Below are positions 27,332 through 36,244 of a stretch of 64,000 nucleotides of DNA, one piece after another (position 1 is the first letter of the stretch; the number at the start of each line of letters is the position of its first letter). Source of the stretch: Sphingobacterium sp. B16(2022) (GTDB taxonomy: Bacteria; Bacteroidota; Bacteroidia; Sphingobacteriales; Sphingobacteriaceae); contig NZ_JAAUVN010000001.1 in assembly GCF_012030425.1 (NCBI RefSeq), forward strand, positions 2,170,001 to 2,234,000, read 5' to 3'. Both the position numbers and the translations under genes were made by a program. The notes beneath the pieces are model-generated. The model made no database searches. It saw nothing but the letters and a program-made list of their open reading frames with translations, and had not been told where the DNA came from.

Positions 27332-28192
27332 TTAGGGACGAACGGCAAACTCTTTTAAAAGAGGAATAACCGGAGTAATATAATTTCTCGAAACCGTGAC
27401 CTCCCTATCTATATTTTCTAATGATATTTTATATCCGGCAGTATTCCCTTTAAATTTCGTCACCTTTCTTAAATTAAAAATAAAGGAGCGATGCACTTTT
27501 TGTATCGTGTCACACTCGACCTGATCCAATAATTTAGTCAAAGAAATCCGGACCATTTCTTTTTTTAGAATACCCTTTTCATAAAAATGCAGGATACAAT
27601 AATTATCGGCAGCCTCTGCAAGAATAAAATCATCAACATCCATTTCCTGATGAAAATTAGCATAGTCGGAAACAATACATAGTTTCAAATTATCTTCCTC
27701 TTCTATACAATTATCTGTTTTTTCAATATGTTGATAGTTCTCTCGCACTTCATTAGATCGATCTTTATTATTGAGGTAAATAAATCGTGCCAAGATATAA
27801 ATAGATGAAACTGGAATTCCTAATGCCGTAGTGTAAGCAAACATATACAAAAAATTTTCAACAGAGAGCTGCACTTCACTCAAATACAATGAATTATATA
27901 AGTATGCAAATATTGAAATCAGAAATAAAATTAAAAAAGCCTTAAATAATTCCAAACCTATTGTCCATTTCTTTTTCCACTGCAAGGATAAAAGATTGAC
28001 AGTACAAAATGAAAATGAAGTCATTACTGCGTATGGAAATAATAACAAATATTTATAGGTATGCTCAAACTGGCTAGTTCCAAAAGGCTGATAAATAATC
28101 AATAACACATAGAATAAGATGCCTACAAGTGTTGACGTTAAAATAATTTCTTGATGTGATTCACTGTCTGGATAAGCAGCATCTAATATCAT
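27332..28192 (-). CDS. Membrane-bound LytTR family regulator
   Basis: A 286-aa one-component regulator: four membrane helices (about 18-35, 48-66, 82-102, 113-140) followed by a linker and a C-terminal LytTR DNA-binding domain (about 180-283; DDFILAEAADNYCILHF, VHRSFIFNLRKVTKF). There is no receiver domain, so sensing is probably through the membrane part. It lies 73 bases upstream of the CPBP protease gene in the same direction, which may be its target. Confidence 0.87.
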   Translation of the reverse strand: MILDAAYPDSESHQEIILTSTLVGILFYVLLIIYQPFGTSQFEHTYKYLLLFPYAVMTSFSFCTVNLLSLQWKKKWTIGLELFKAFLILFLISIFAYLYNSLYLSEVQLSVENFLYMFAYTTALGIPVSSIYILARFIYLNNKDRSNEVRENYQHIEKTDNCIEEEDNLKLCIVSDYANFHQEMDVDDFILAEAADNYCILHFYEKGILKKEMVRISLTKLLDQVECDTIQKVHRSFIFNLRKVTKFKGNTAGYKISLENIDREVTVSRNYITPVIPLLKEFAVRP

Positions 28193-28473
28193 CGCTATTT
28201 TTGTTAAAAATGGTAATAACCAAATATCTAAAAGTTTAATAACACAAACAAATCCAACACTGAGAATTAATTTTTATATATGCTCCTTCATTTCATCGTG
28301 TCTAAAAGTAATAGCGATGATTTACTCCTTCCACAGGATTAATATGGACATTTACCGCTGATTCAATGGTATTTACCGAACACCGCTAGACAAAATGAAA
28401 TATTTCATTCAAATTCAGCTATAATTAAACCGTTACAAAAAACATATAAGTATCTTACCCTTAATAATCACTT

Positions 28474-29418
28474 ATGAAATTAATCGCCGCTGTTTTCCTC
28501 ATTACCTTTTTTGCAATATCCTCAGTCTTAGCTCAGGTATCGGAACGAAAATTGGTGTCCATTAACAATAAAAAAATGGCTTATCGTACATTTGGACTTG
28601 AAAATAGAAAAATCGACGAACCTATTGTTGTATTTGAGAGTGGACTCGGTTCTTCTGGAGGAAGTAATGGCAGTTTATTCCCATTTATTCAAGGTAGCTT
28701 TGCAGGTATTGTTTACGATAGAAACGGAATAGGTGAATCTGAATTAGATAGTGCAGTAAAAACCGATGCCGATGTCGTAAAAAGACTTTACGACTTACTG
28801 ACTACTTTAAAAATAAGCCCACCCTACCTCCTAGTTGGACATTCAATAGGCGGGCCATTTATTCGTTTGTTTGCTTCAAAACACCCTGAAGAAATAGCTG
28901 GTTTATTTTTCATAGATCCAACTGATTTTATGCTGACCAAAGAAGAGGATGATGAACTAAAGTTTAAAACAGGAAGTAAAACAGGATATCAGGAACTTTT
29001 GAATATAAACCTTCAAAATATCATTAAAGACCCGTCCACATCGACAGGTTTCCGACATGAAGCAGAGAGAGAACTGAATGAAAGTACGCCACATTTTTTC
29101 AAAAATTATACTTCTTTACCACCACTACCTGACATTCCAGTTACCGTAATGATTGCATACAGTAAGCATATCGAACAATACGAAACAAAGATGAATAAAG
29201 AGCTAAACTTGGGTATCAACTTAATCCCGTGGTGGAAAGAACTCGATCAACTTCGTATAGAACACTATGCTGAGATGATAAAAAATAACCATAACAGCAA
29301 GCTGATCTTACTTCCAAAATACAGTCATGGTATTCATCAACAGGATCCAAAGCTTGTTGCAGAAGCCTTAATATCGATATATAACAGTACCTTACGATCC
29401 TCTAAACCCAGTAACTAG
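28474..29418 (+). CDS. Secreted alpha/beta hydrolase
   Basis: A 314-aa alpha/beta hydrolase with signal peptide (cleavage near residue 21, VLAQ). The nucleophile elbow is VGHSIGG with Ser124; a probable acid is Asp in FIDPTDF and the His is in YSHGIHQ near 288. The oxyanion segment is ESGLGSSGG. It likely works on an ester in the periplasm; substrate unknown. Confidence 0.88.
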   Translation: MKLIAAVFLITFFAISSVLAQVSERKLVSINNKKMAYRTFGLENRKIDEPIVVFESGLGSSGGSNGSLFPFIQGSFAGIVYDRNGIGESELDSAVKTDADVVKRLYDLLTTLKISPPYLLVGHSIGGPFIRLFASKHPEEIAGLFFIDPTDFMLTKEEDDELKFKTGSKTGYQELLNINLQNIIKDPSTSTGFRHEAERELNESTPHFFKNYTSLPPLPDIPVTVMIAYSKHIEQYETKMNKELNLGINLIPWWKELDQLRIEHYAEMIKNNHNSKLILLPKYSHGIHQQDPKLVAEALISIYNSTLRSSKPSN

Positions 29419-29523
29419 ATCAAACCATCATCAGCTTATAAATAACGACCTGATCTGACCAAAACAAAAGATCATACATTAGCCATAAGGATAAAATCAA
29501 AAAACCGAAAATATAAAAAAAAA

Positions 29524-29549
29524 CCCTCCGAAACTCTTATTCCGGAGGG
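29524..29549 (-). terminator. Terminator of the GH123-like gene
   Basis: CCCTCCG (29524-29530) and CGGAGGG (29543-29549); on the minus strand the stem is followed by nine T residues. Confidence 0.8.
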
Positions 29550-29603
29550 TTACAAATAATGATTATAGCAGTCGCAAAAACAAGTGCTAATATGAATTTA
29601 CAA

Positions 29604-31388
29604 TTAGTTCGTTATCTTAATCGATAGCTCATTCAATAGGGCCTTAGCTTCGTTTAGATTTGAATTCCAAACTTTAGTTCTTTCTGCACTATTTAACTTC
29701 TGGATCGCCGCTTCGAAACGCTTCAAATCCTCAGTCAATCCCTTCTCCTTAAGCGCTTTCTTGACGATTTGCACTTTTTCATAATCCTGAACACCTTCGA
29801 GTGTTCTTTCATAACGGATCGAGCTTCGCCCATTTGGATACACAATATAGGTATCGCCAGCGGGCCAGGTACGGAATCGGGAATCTAAAATTGGGTTTTC
29901 TACCCATGAGTTGAATGCCCAATGCAGTAATCCATCAAAATCTGCCGCTTCAGCATACCAGCCCATATAAGCGGATTCTGCAGGATCTGAAAACGTAAAT
30001 TGATTTGGAAAATTATTGCCACAATACACATAAAAAGTAGTAATCAAACCTCTTTTTTTACGATCTAGCAAATCTTCATGAGAAAAGGGATGATTTGCAG
30101 CAATACTAATATCTTTACTGTCAGGATAGCGCTGATACGTTTTCTGATTATCCGCATAAGAAACGCCTAAAGTTGGCGCCACCTTCTTCAAAAGAGATAA
30201 AGCACCATCAACTTCTTCTTTTGTGCGTTCATCCATGGCGATGTTTGTAATTCCCAACCAGCCTTTTGAATCCAAATGTTTTACAAGATCTTTTAGGAAA
30301 GGGGTCCATAATTCCTCAAATGCGGGTGTACCTGGTTTTGCAACAACATTGACAACTTCATTTTTTGCTACATCGCGATAATGTATTTCATTATTCCATG
30401 GGACAATCGAATAAATATTGATCATTTTTTTAATGCCTAGGTCCATCATAAACTGAACCCAACGGTCAAATACTTTATAATCGTAAGCCCAAGTACCATC
30501 TGCATTTTTGTTCCAAACAATCATGTCAGCATACGGGTCATAAGTCTGCACATTCCATGGATCTTTGTTCATGGTTGCGGTGATCACTTTCTGTCCTGCA
30601 TCAGCTAACATTTTCATAACAGGTTTCATAGCTTCAAAATGAGCATCACTCCACATTTCTAAACCATGCACACGTGCTACGGCCGACGGATGTTGCCATT
30701 GATCCAAATGGAAGACCCAGTCACTTGGCTTAGGCAATATATTTTCTAATACAGTAACTTTTAATGTTAATTGGTCAGTAACCTTGCCTTTGCTTGCGAT
30801 ACTTACTTTAGCCTCATATTCACCTGGGCTAGCATCACTCGGGATCTTCACCGTCAGCCAAACAGGACGTGCTTTGCTAGCTTCCAGATCGAATGCTGTT
30901 AGATCATCTAACATATCTGGTGATAATGAAGAAGCAAAATCCTCTTTCTTCCGATATCCACAGCCAGCGGCAAATTCGTCAGTCATTACATACCGAACGA
31001 AACGTGCTGAAGCAACATTTGAAGACATTTTAGCACCCTTTGCACCTTTGAAATCTGATATAGTCACCTTGACATCCGGCGCGGCATCTTTCGTCCATAA
31101 TAACACTTGTGATGAAACACGTTCGCCACGCCAGCCAACTACTGCATCGCTAGACTTCTTCTCTAAATCAGGAACCAGCGATTTAGGATAACGCTTATCT
31201 ATTGTTACGAATGAGCTATGTAAGCCTTTTTTAACCGTGGACCAGTCAGACAATGCATCTTTCGTTGGATCCGCCATTTCTTGAAAATTCACCATTTCAA
31301 AGGCAGGCGTCTGTGCCTTTACCGTTTGTATACTCCATAACGCTCCGACAAGAAGTGCTGACGCTAAAGTTTTATTCTTAAAGCTCAT
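29604..31388 (-). CDS. Secreted GH123-like/DUF4091 glycoside hydrolase
   Basis: A 594-aa exported protein (signal peptide to about residue 25, KAQ). An N-terminal beta-sandwich (about 30-215) is followed by a TIM barrel and the C-terminal DUF4091 segment (YIVYPNGRSSIRYERTLEGVQDYE). GH123 enzymes such as N-acetyl-beta-galactosaminidases use neighbouring Asp-Glu residues, and an Asp-Glu pair is present in NIAMDERTKEE near 386. It is a lone gene without SusC/SusD, so it is not in a full polysaccharide locus. GH123 itself versus a related DUF4091 family cannot be decided by eye. Confidence 0.8.
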   Translation of the reverse strand: MSFKNKTLASALLVGALWSIQTVKAQTPAFEMVNFQEMADPTKDALSDWSTVKKGLHSSFVTIDKRYPKSLVPDLEKKSSDAVVGWRGERVSSQVLLWTKDAAPDVKVTISDFKGAKGAKMSSNVASARFVRYVMTDEFAAGCGYRKKEDFASSLSPDMLDDLTAFDLEASKARPVWLTVKIPSDASPGEYEAKVSIASKGKVTDQLTLKVTVLENILPKPSDWVFHLDQWQHPSAVARVHGLEMWSDAHFEAMKPVMKMLADAGQKVITATMNKDPWNVQTYDPYADMIVWNKNADGTWAYDYKVFDRWVQFMMDLGIKKMINIYSIVPWNNEIHYRDVAKNEVVNVVAKPGTPAFEELWTPFLKDLVKHLDSKGWLGITNIAMDERTKEEVDGALSLLKKVAPTLGVSYADNQKTYQRYPDSKDISIAANHPFSHEDLLDRKKRGLITTFYVYCGNNFPNQFTFSDPAESAYMGWYAEAADFDGLLHWAFNSWVENPILDSRFRTWPAGDTYIVYPNGRSSIRYERTLEGVQDYEKVQIVKKALKEKGLTEDLKRFEAAIQKLNSAERTKVWNSNLNEAKALLNELSIKITN

Positions 31389-31536
31389 ATTTATATAACT
31401 TATTTTTTCAATTCAGATTTACCATAAGGATGTGATTACTTTTTAAACAAGAATATTTAATAAGTAATCACAAAATATATTTTCACAATATGAAGCAAAC
31501 TAATTAAATTTTAAGATGTATACAAATGCTAAACAA

Positions 31537-31552
31537 GAACAAACGTTTGCTC
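31537..31552. promoter_or_regulatory. Possible LacI-type operator
   Basis: GAACAAACGTTTGCTC is a 16-bp inverted repeat with one mismatch and the central CG usual in LacI-family sites. It lies upstream of the GH123-like gene (start 31388) and just past the tenA stop. It could instead belong to the 3' end of the thi operon. Confidence 0.35.
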
Positions 31553-31567
31553 ATTTTTATCAACACG

Positions 31568-32218
31568 TTAATTCCAGACCTTTTGATCGTAAGCGGCTTC
31601 CCAAAATTGGTACTCCAGTCTAGATGCTAAAACAAATGCTTCACTCATCTTATAACGAATAGCAACAGTCGTATTCGCGGCTACTTGATCACACATAGCA
31701 ATAGCTTGCCGTACAGAAATAGCAAAATCTTCTCCTCCGTATGTATCAATCCATTTTTGGTAAGGATTATCAACTACTTTTTCTTGTCTGGCAATAAACT
31801 CCCCCACTTCTTTATATATCCAAAAACAGGGTAAAGTTGCAGCCATCCCAACCTCTATAGGATCTAGCGCTGCTGTACTTTTTAGGTAATGCACATAATG
31901 ATGGCAAACAGGCTGAATATCACCTTTCTCGGTAACACCAAAATCCTTAAAATAAGAGTCGTGCAAGGCATTTTCCACGACAATTGCATTTTCTCCAAAA
32001 CGCATATAGGATAGCGCATCTTGAACATCATGTGCTCGAGCACCAATAAGGGCTAATGCTCGACCAAAATGTTCAAGATAAAGCGAATCTTGAGCCATAT
32101 AAAATTGAAATTTTTCTTTAGGCAAATTTCCTGTCGTAAGTTCCTTTATAAAAGGCATGTCTAATATAGACTGATATTTATCTGAGATACTATTCCAAAC
32201 CTGTTCAGACCAATTCAT
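31568..32218 (-). CDS. tenA: Aminopyrimidine aminohydrolase / thiaminase II
   Basis: A 216-aa all-helical TenA protein, which hydrolyses aminopyrimidine breakdown products of thiamine to HMP for salvage. Catalytic Cys131 (TLPCFWIYKEVG), substrate Asp44 (YMAQDSLYL) and a C-terminal Glu (LEYQFWEAAY) are present. Its start overlaps the end of thiD by 14 bases. It is the last gene of the operon. Confidence 0.95.
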   Translation of the reverse strand: MNWSEQVWNSISDKYQSILDMPFIKELTTGNLPKEKFQFYMAQDSLYLEHFGRALALIGARAHDVQDALSYMRFGENAIVVENALHDSYFKDFGVTEKGDIQPVCHHYVHYLKSTAALDPIEVGMAATLPCFWIYKEVGEFIARQEKVVDNPYQKWIDTYGGEDFAISVRQAIAMCDQVAANTTVAIRYKMSEAFVLASRLEYQFWEAAYDQKVWN

Positions 32219-33038
32219 ATTTAATTTGTTTTTGAGGATTAAAAAAATGATTTAAAGGACCATTGCCCATTCCTAATTGTACATCTGCCCCTTGTTCTAT
32301 TGCCACAAAAACATAGTTTTGCGCTAAAGAAACTGCTTCAGATATCGTATGCCCCTGTGCCAGATAAGCGGCTATTGCAGATGACAGCGTACACCCGGAA
32401 CCATGGGTATTCTTTGTTTTAATTTTTTTACTTTTAAATATTTCGGGACGGCAATTTTTATCAAATAATATAGATTGCAGCGTATCCTGCTCCAGATGCC
32501 CCCCCTTTACCAAGACGCGCTCACAACCTAATGCTAGGATACTTTCCCCTGCAACATACATATCTTCTAATGTTTCTACTTTCGCATTGGCCAGTATACC
32601 GGCTTCATCCATATTCGGTGTAATTAAATCTGCTAAGGGGAAAAGTAGGTCGATCATTGCTGCAATAGTTTGTTCCTCAATAAGCCGGTGGCCACTAGTA
32701 GCAACCATTACAGGATCAAATACAAGGGGTACTTTTTTATATTTCTGAAGCGTCTGCGCAATTGTAATAACCAATTGTGGTGTATGGACCATTCCAATCT
32801 TTATGGCATCAGGAAAGACATCGTCCATAATAGATTCAATCTGATCTGCTACAGCTTCCAGTGCTATGGGATAAATCTTTCGGACTCCCATCGTATTTTG
32901 CACAGGCAATGCTGTCAATACCGAGGTAGCATAGCATCCTAATGCCGAAAAAGTTTTGATATCCGCTTGTATTCCGGCTCCGCCACTTCCGTCGAAACCT
33001 GCGATCGTCAGCGTAGTTGGGTATCGGTATTTTTTCAT
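32205..33038 (-). CDS. thiD: Hydroxymethylpyrimidine/phosphomethylpyrimidine kinase
   Basis: A 277-aa ribokinase-fold enzyme that phosphorylates HMP twice to HMP-PP. Substrate loop GFDGSGGAGIQAD (14-26), anion hole HGSGCTLSSA near the C-terminus with catalytic Asp region. Overlaps thiE by four bases (ATGA). Confidence 0.95.
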   Translation of the reverse strand: MKKYRYPTTLTIAGFDGSGGAGIQADIKTFSALGCYATSVLTALPVQNTMGVRKIYPIALEAVADQIESIMDDVFPDAIKIGMVHTPQLVITIAQTLQKYKKVPLVFDPVMVATSGHRLIEEQTIAAMIDLLFPLADLITPNMDEAGILANAKVETLEDMYVAGESILALGCERVLVKGGHLEQDTLQSILFDKNCRPEIFKSKKIKTKNTHGSGCTLSSAIAAYLAQGHTISEAVSLAQNYVFVAIEQGADVQLGMGNGPLNHFFNPQKQIKYELV

Positions 33039-33673
33039 TTTAAAATTTCATTTTTAAGTTCAAATGCTGCTTTTTCTGGATTTTCACTCCCACATATCGC
33101 AGACACTACAGCTAAACAATCGGCACCTGCCTGTATAACACGACGAGCATTTTGTATATGGATATTGCCAATAGCAACCAACGGTTTATCTGTTCGTTGT
33201 CGAATATTCACAATACCTTCTAAGCCCCATTCTGTGATGGTATCCTTTTTGGTTTCAGTATTGAATACAGGGCTGATACCCAAGTAATCGGATAATGGAA
33301 TCTGCTCATTTTTCAACTGTTCAAGATTTTCAATAGAATAACCGACCAGAGGTCTTGGGCTATACCAAGCTTTTCTAATATGACTAGGAGAAATATCATG
33401 GTTACCTACATGAATACCAGCCGCACCCAATTCTTGGGCCACTTCAAGATTATCATTGATGATTAAAGGAATCCCATATTTGTCAGTGATCTCTTTCAAT
33501 TGGCGGGCTTTTGCCAAGTAAAGACGGGTCGTTAGCTCTTTTTCTCGAAGCTGTATAATATCTACACCACCAATAATAGCGCGCTCCGCAACATGAAGAT
33601 AATTTATTCCACGACAATCCTGCTCTGAAATCACAAGATATAACTGATAAGGAAAAGAAGTATCGAAATCCAT
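33035..33673 (-). CDS. thiE: Thiamine phosphate synthase
   Basis: A 212-aa TIM barrel that couples HMP-PP to thiazole phosphate. Family motifs: IIQLREKELTTR, LIINDNLEVAQELGAAGIHVG, PLVGYSI and the C-terminal phosphate-binding region PLVAIGNI. It shares one base with the end of thiM (TAATG). Confidence 0.95.
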   Translation of the reverse strand: MDFDTSFPYQLYLVISEQDCRGINYLHVAERAIIGGVDIIQLREKELTTRLYLAKARQLKEITDKYGIPLIINDNLEVAQELGAAGIHVGNHDISPSHIRKAWYSPRPLVGYSIENLEQLKNEQIPLSDYLGISPVFNTETKKDTITEWGLEGIVNIRQRTDKPLVAIGNIHIQNARRVIQAGADCLAVVSAICGSENPEKAAFELKNEILK

Positions 33674-34473
33674 TATATGCTAAATTTTAATGTATTCCCA
33701 AATTCAGTTTCAGTGATGTTATATAGCTTATCAAGAAGTTTAACCTGCAGACTACCCGGTCCATCACTTTCCTTTTCAGCTAGTTCTCCAGCTACTCCCA
33801 TGAGAGCCATTGCAGCAGTTACTGCCTCTGTTTTATTGGCTATTACAGCTATAAAGGCTCCAACAATCGCACTTGCAGAACATCCTAACCCGGTTACCTT
33901 TGTCATCAAAAGATGTCCATTTTTTAGATGAATCTCCTGACTCCCAGAAATCACAATATCAGTTTCGCCAGAAATACAAACAACGGAACCATATTGTCGA
34001 TGAAGATCTAATGCGGCTTTAACTGCTTCACCACTTTGAGAAGTACTATCCACTCCTTTCGTCTTTATAAGATTAGATTTGTTTAGTGCAATAATTTCAG
34101 ATGCATTACCTCTTATGACAGTTGGTTTTTCACGAAGCAATTCTTTTAGAATATGATCGCGATAAGATGTCGCCCCCGCTCCAACAGGATCTAAAATCCA
34201 AGGTTTCCCTAATTGAGAAGCAGTATTTGCAGCCAATAACATAGATTCTGACCACACTTCATCTAATGTTCCTATGTTAATAACAAGTGAATCGCTGATA
34301 GTGACCATCTCGACTACTTCAGATTTAGCATGAGCCATAATAGGTGAAGCTCCAACAGCCAATAAGGCATTGGCAGTATTATTCATGACGACAAAATTAG
34401 TAATGTTATGTACGAGTGGCGATTGTGCTCTTACTTGTTGGATATGCATCCAAAGTGTTTTCTCCATATTCAT
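33673..34473 (-). CDS. thiM: Hydroxyethylthiazole kinase
   Basis: A 266-aa (from 34473) or 264-aa (from 34467) ribokinase-fold enzyme that phosphorylates the thiazole moiety for thiamine salvage. Motifs: SPLVHNITNFVV at the N-terminus, GASPIMAHA, and GLGCSASAIVGAF holding the catalytic Cys. A longer frame from 34527 begins inside the riboswitch expression platform and is unlikely. First gene of thiM-thiE-thiD-tenA; the operon salvages both halves of thiamine and has no de novo genes (no thiC, thiG). Confidence 0.94.
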   Translation of the reverse strand: MNMEKTLWMHIQQVRAQSPLVHNITNFVVMNNTANALLAVGASPIMAHAKSEVVEMVTISDSLVINIGTLDEVWSESMLLAANTASQLGKPWILDPVGAGATSYRDHILKELLREKPTVIRGNASEIIALNKSNLIKTKGVDSTSQSGEAVKAALDLHRQYGSVVCISGETDIVISGSQEIHLKNGHLLMTKVTGLGCSASAIVGAFIAVIANKTEAVTAAMALMGVAGELAEKESDGPGSLQVKLLDKLYNITETEFGNTLKFSI

Positions 34474-34520
34474 TTCATTTAATAAAAGATTGAATGCTTT
34501 AGGAAAAAACCACATACAAA

Positions 34521-34538
34521 ACAGCACAGGTGTACTGT
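34521..34538 (-). promoter_or_regulatory. Possible expression-platform hairpin of the thi riboswitch
   Basis: An imperfect inverted repeat (ACAGTACACCTGTGCTGT on the minus strand) followed by TTTTG lies directly after the aptamer and before the thiM start. It could be a weak terminator controlled by the riboswitch. Confidence 0.4.
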
Positions 34539-34541
34539 ATT

Positions 34542-34618
34542 GCTTTTCCCTACGTCGGTATTAGCCGTGTCAGGTTCAAAGGGACTCTCTCAATTCTTTT
34601 TTAGAATACCCCTAAAGC
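34542..34618 (-). ncRNA. TPP riboswitch (THI element)
   Basis: The conserved aptamer parts are all present on the minus strand: P1 GCTTT (34618-34614) with AAAGC (34546-34542), GGGGT, TTGAGAGAG in place of the usual CTGAGA, CCCTTTGAACCTGA, and the 3' part GGCTAATACCGACGTAGGGAA. It controls the thi salvage operon by binding thiamine pyrophosphate. Confidence 0.95.
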
Positions 34619-34622
34619 ATAA

Positions 34623-34630
34623 CAAAGATA
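34623..34630 (-). promoter_or_regulatory. -7 box of the thi operon promoter
   Basis: TATCTTTG on the minus strand (34630-34623) fits TAnnTTTG and places the start of transcription at about 34618, exactly where the aptamer begins. Confidence 0.55.
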
Positions 34631-35076
34631 TAAAATATAAACATTCATTCCCATCGCATGAACATTGACATTTTGAAATAATAATTATTATGTTGAGTTT
34701 ATCTATAAAAAATCACATGACATAATTGTAAAAAAACACAACACATTGATTGTTTTGACATTAAAAACCATTCTGATCACAAAAAATTCCATCAACAGAA
34801 AGCAATAAATTACAAAACTGCTGTTACATGAAATAAAAATAATATAGCTGTTGCTCTCGATAATTTTAAATTTAACATCCTAATTGTTACTAGACTTAAT
34901 TCTAATTTTATCGTATTAAAACAAAAACAATCGGCTATACTTACCAATTTACATCGTGATGATTCAGTAGATCACTATTTCGGTTCAGAAGCTATTTTCA
35001 CCAGTTCAGTCAATTATTTCTTTCTTAAACCATCTAATCTTCTGTTATTTGTATTTGAAATTTTAATCATAAAAAA
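34631..35076. other. Intergenic region between thi and RND operons
   Basis: About 445 AT-rich bases with divergent promoters. Only the thi -7 box is clear; I could not place a consensus promoter for the RND operon. Confidence 0.4.
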
Positions 35077-36225
35077 ATGGTAAAGCAAGAATTCAAAGCA
35101 ACAAACAATTTCAATCTATATACAGCCGTATTTGCTTTCGGTTTATTATTTATTTCATGTGGCGGACAAAAACAAGATGGATCGTATGAACAACAAGCTG
35201 TTCCTGCTGATTTCATTGAGCTAAAAGAGTCTCCGACTACGATTGTAGAAACTTATCCTGGTACCATAGAGGGAACAGTCAATGTCGATATTAGAGCACA
35301 AGTTTCCGGTTACCTAGAAGTGACATATGTGAAGGAAGGACAATATGTACAAAAGGGGCAATCACTTTTTAAAATTAAAAGTGATGTCTTCAATGAGCAG
35401 GTGAATAACAGTAAAGCTTCGTTACAATCGGCACTAGCTGCACAGGCAAATGCACAGATTGAATTAGAAAAAATAAGACCTCTAGTTCAGGGAAAGGTTG
35501 TTTCAGACCTACAGCTAAAAACTGCACAAGCGCAATATGATGCAGCAAGTGCTCAAGTGGCACAAGCCAAATCAGCAGTGAGCTCTTCACAGTTAAACGC
35601 TGCCTTCGCAATTATCAAAGCACCAGTAAGTGGATATATAGGCCGTATTCCGAGTAGGGTCGGAAATTTGGTCACACCTTCTGATGTCAATCCATTGACA
35701 AGTTTATCTGAAATCGATCAGGTATTTGTTTACTTCAACCTCAATGAAGCAAAATTTATTGCTTTTATGAATGATAGAAAAACAGATGCCGGAATGAACA
35801 CGGTAGAGATTATCATGGCCGACGGTAACAAATATAATCAAAAAGGTCAGGTTGAAATTGCAAGTGGTAACATTGATCGTAACACAGGAACGATATCACT
35901 AAAAGCGGTATTTTCAAATCCAGATAAAATTTTACGCTCAGGAGGTGCAGCGCGAGTGGTTTTAACTAAAAGTCTGAACAGTGCAATCAAGCTACCTATG
36001 GCAGCAGTGAAAGATATTCAAGACAAATTTTTTGTTTATGTCCTCGCTGACAGCAATAAAGTGGCAATGAAACCTATTGAAATAAATGGTAGAACAGGTG
36101 CAGATTATATCATCAAATCCGGCGTAAAAGCGGGCGATAAAATAGCCGTAAATAGTATTGACCAATTAACAGAAGGAATTGTAGTTCAACCTAAAGTAAT
36201 CAGTCAAGACTCATTAAAAAATTAA
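35077..36225 (+). CDS. RND efflux periplasmic adaptor lipoprotein
   Basis: A 382-aa membrane-fusion protein: signal peptide with lipobox FISC-GG near residue 28, barrel-sandwich hybrid (VDIRAQVSGYLEVTYVKEGQYVQKGQ), alpha-hairpin coiled coil (about 105-165, Ala/Gln-rich), then beta-barrel and membrane-proximal domains. It links the inner-membrane pump to the outer-membrane channel encoded next. The Ala/Gln-rich hairpin and IKAPVSGYIGRIPSRVGNLV are typical of the AcrA/MexA class. Confidence 0.94.
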   Translation: MVKQEFKATNNFNLYTAVFAFGLLFISCGGQKQDGSYEQQAVPADFIELKESPTTIVETYPGTIEGTVNVDIRAQVSGYLEVTYVKEGQYVQKGQSLFKIKSDVFNEQVNNSKASLQSALAAQANAQIELEKIRPLVQGKVVSDLQLKTAQAQYDAASAQVAQAKSAVSSSQLNAAFAIIKAPVSGYIGRIPSRVGNLVTPSDVNPLTSLSEIDQVFVYFNLNEAKFIAFMNDRKTDAGMNTVEIIMADGNKYNQKGQVEIASGNIDRNTGTISLKAVFSNPDKILRSGGAARVVLTKSLNSAIKLPMAAVKDIQDKFFVYVLADSNKVAMKPIEINGRTGADYIIKSGVKAGDKIAVNSIDQLTEGIVVQPKVISQDSLKN

Positions 36226-36244
36226 TTTTTAGACGAGTATCAAC

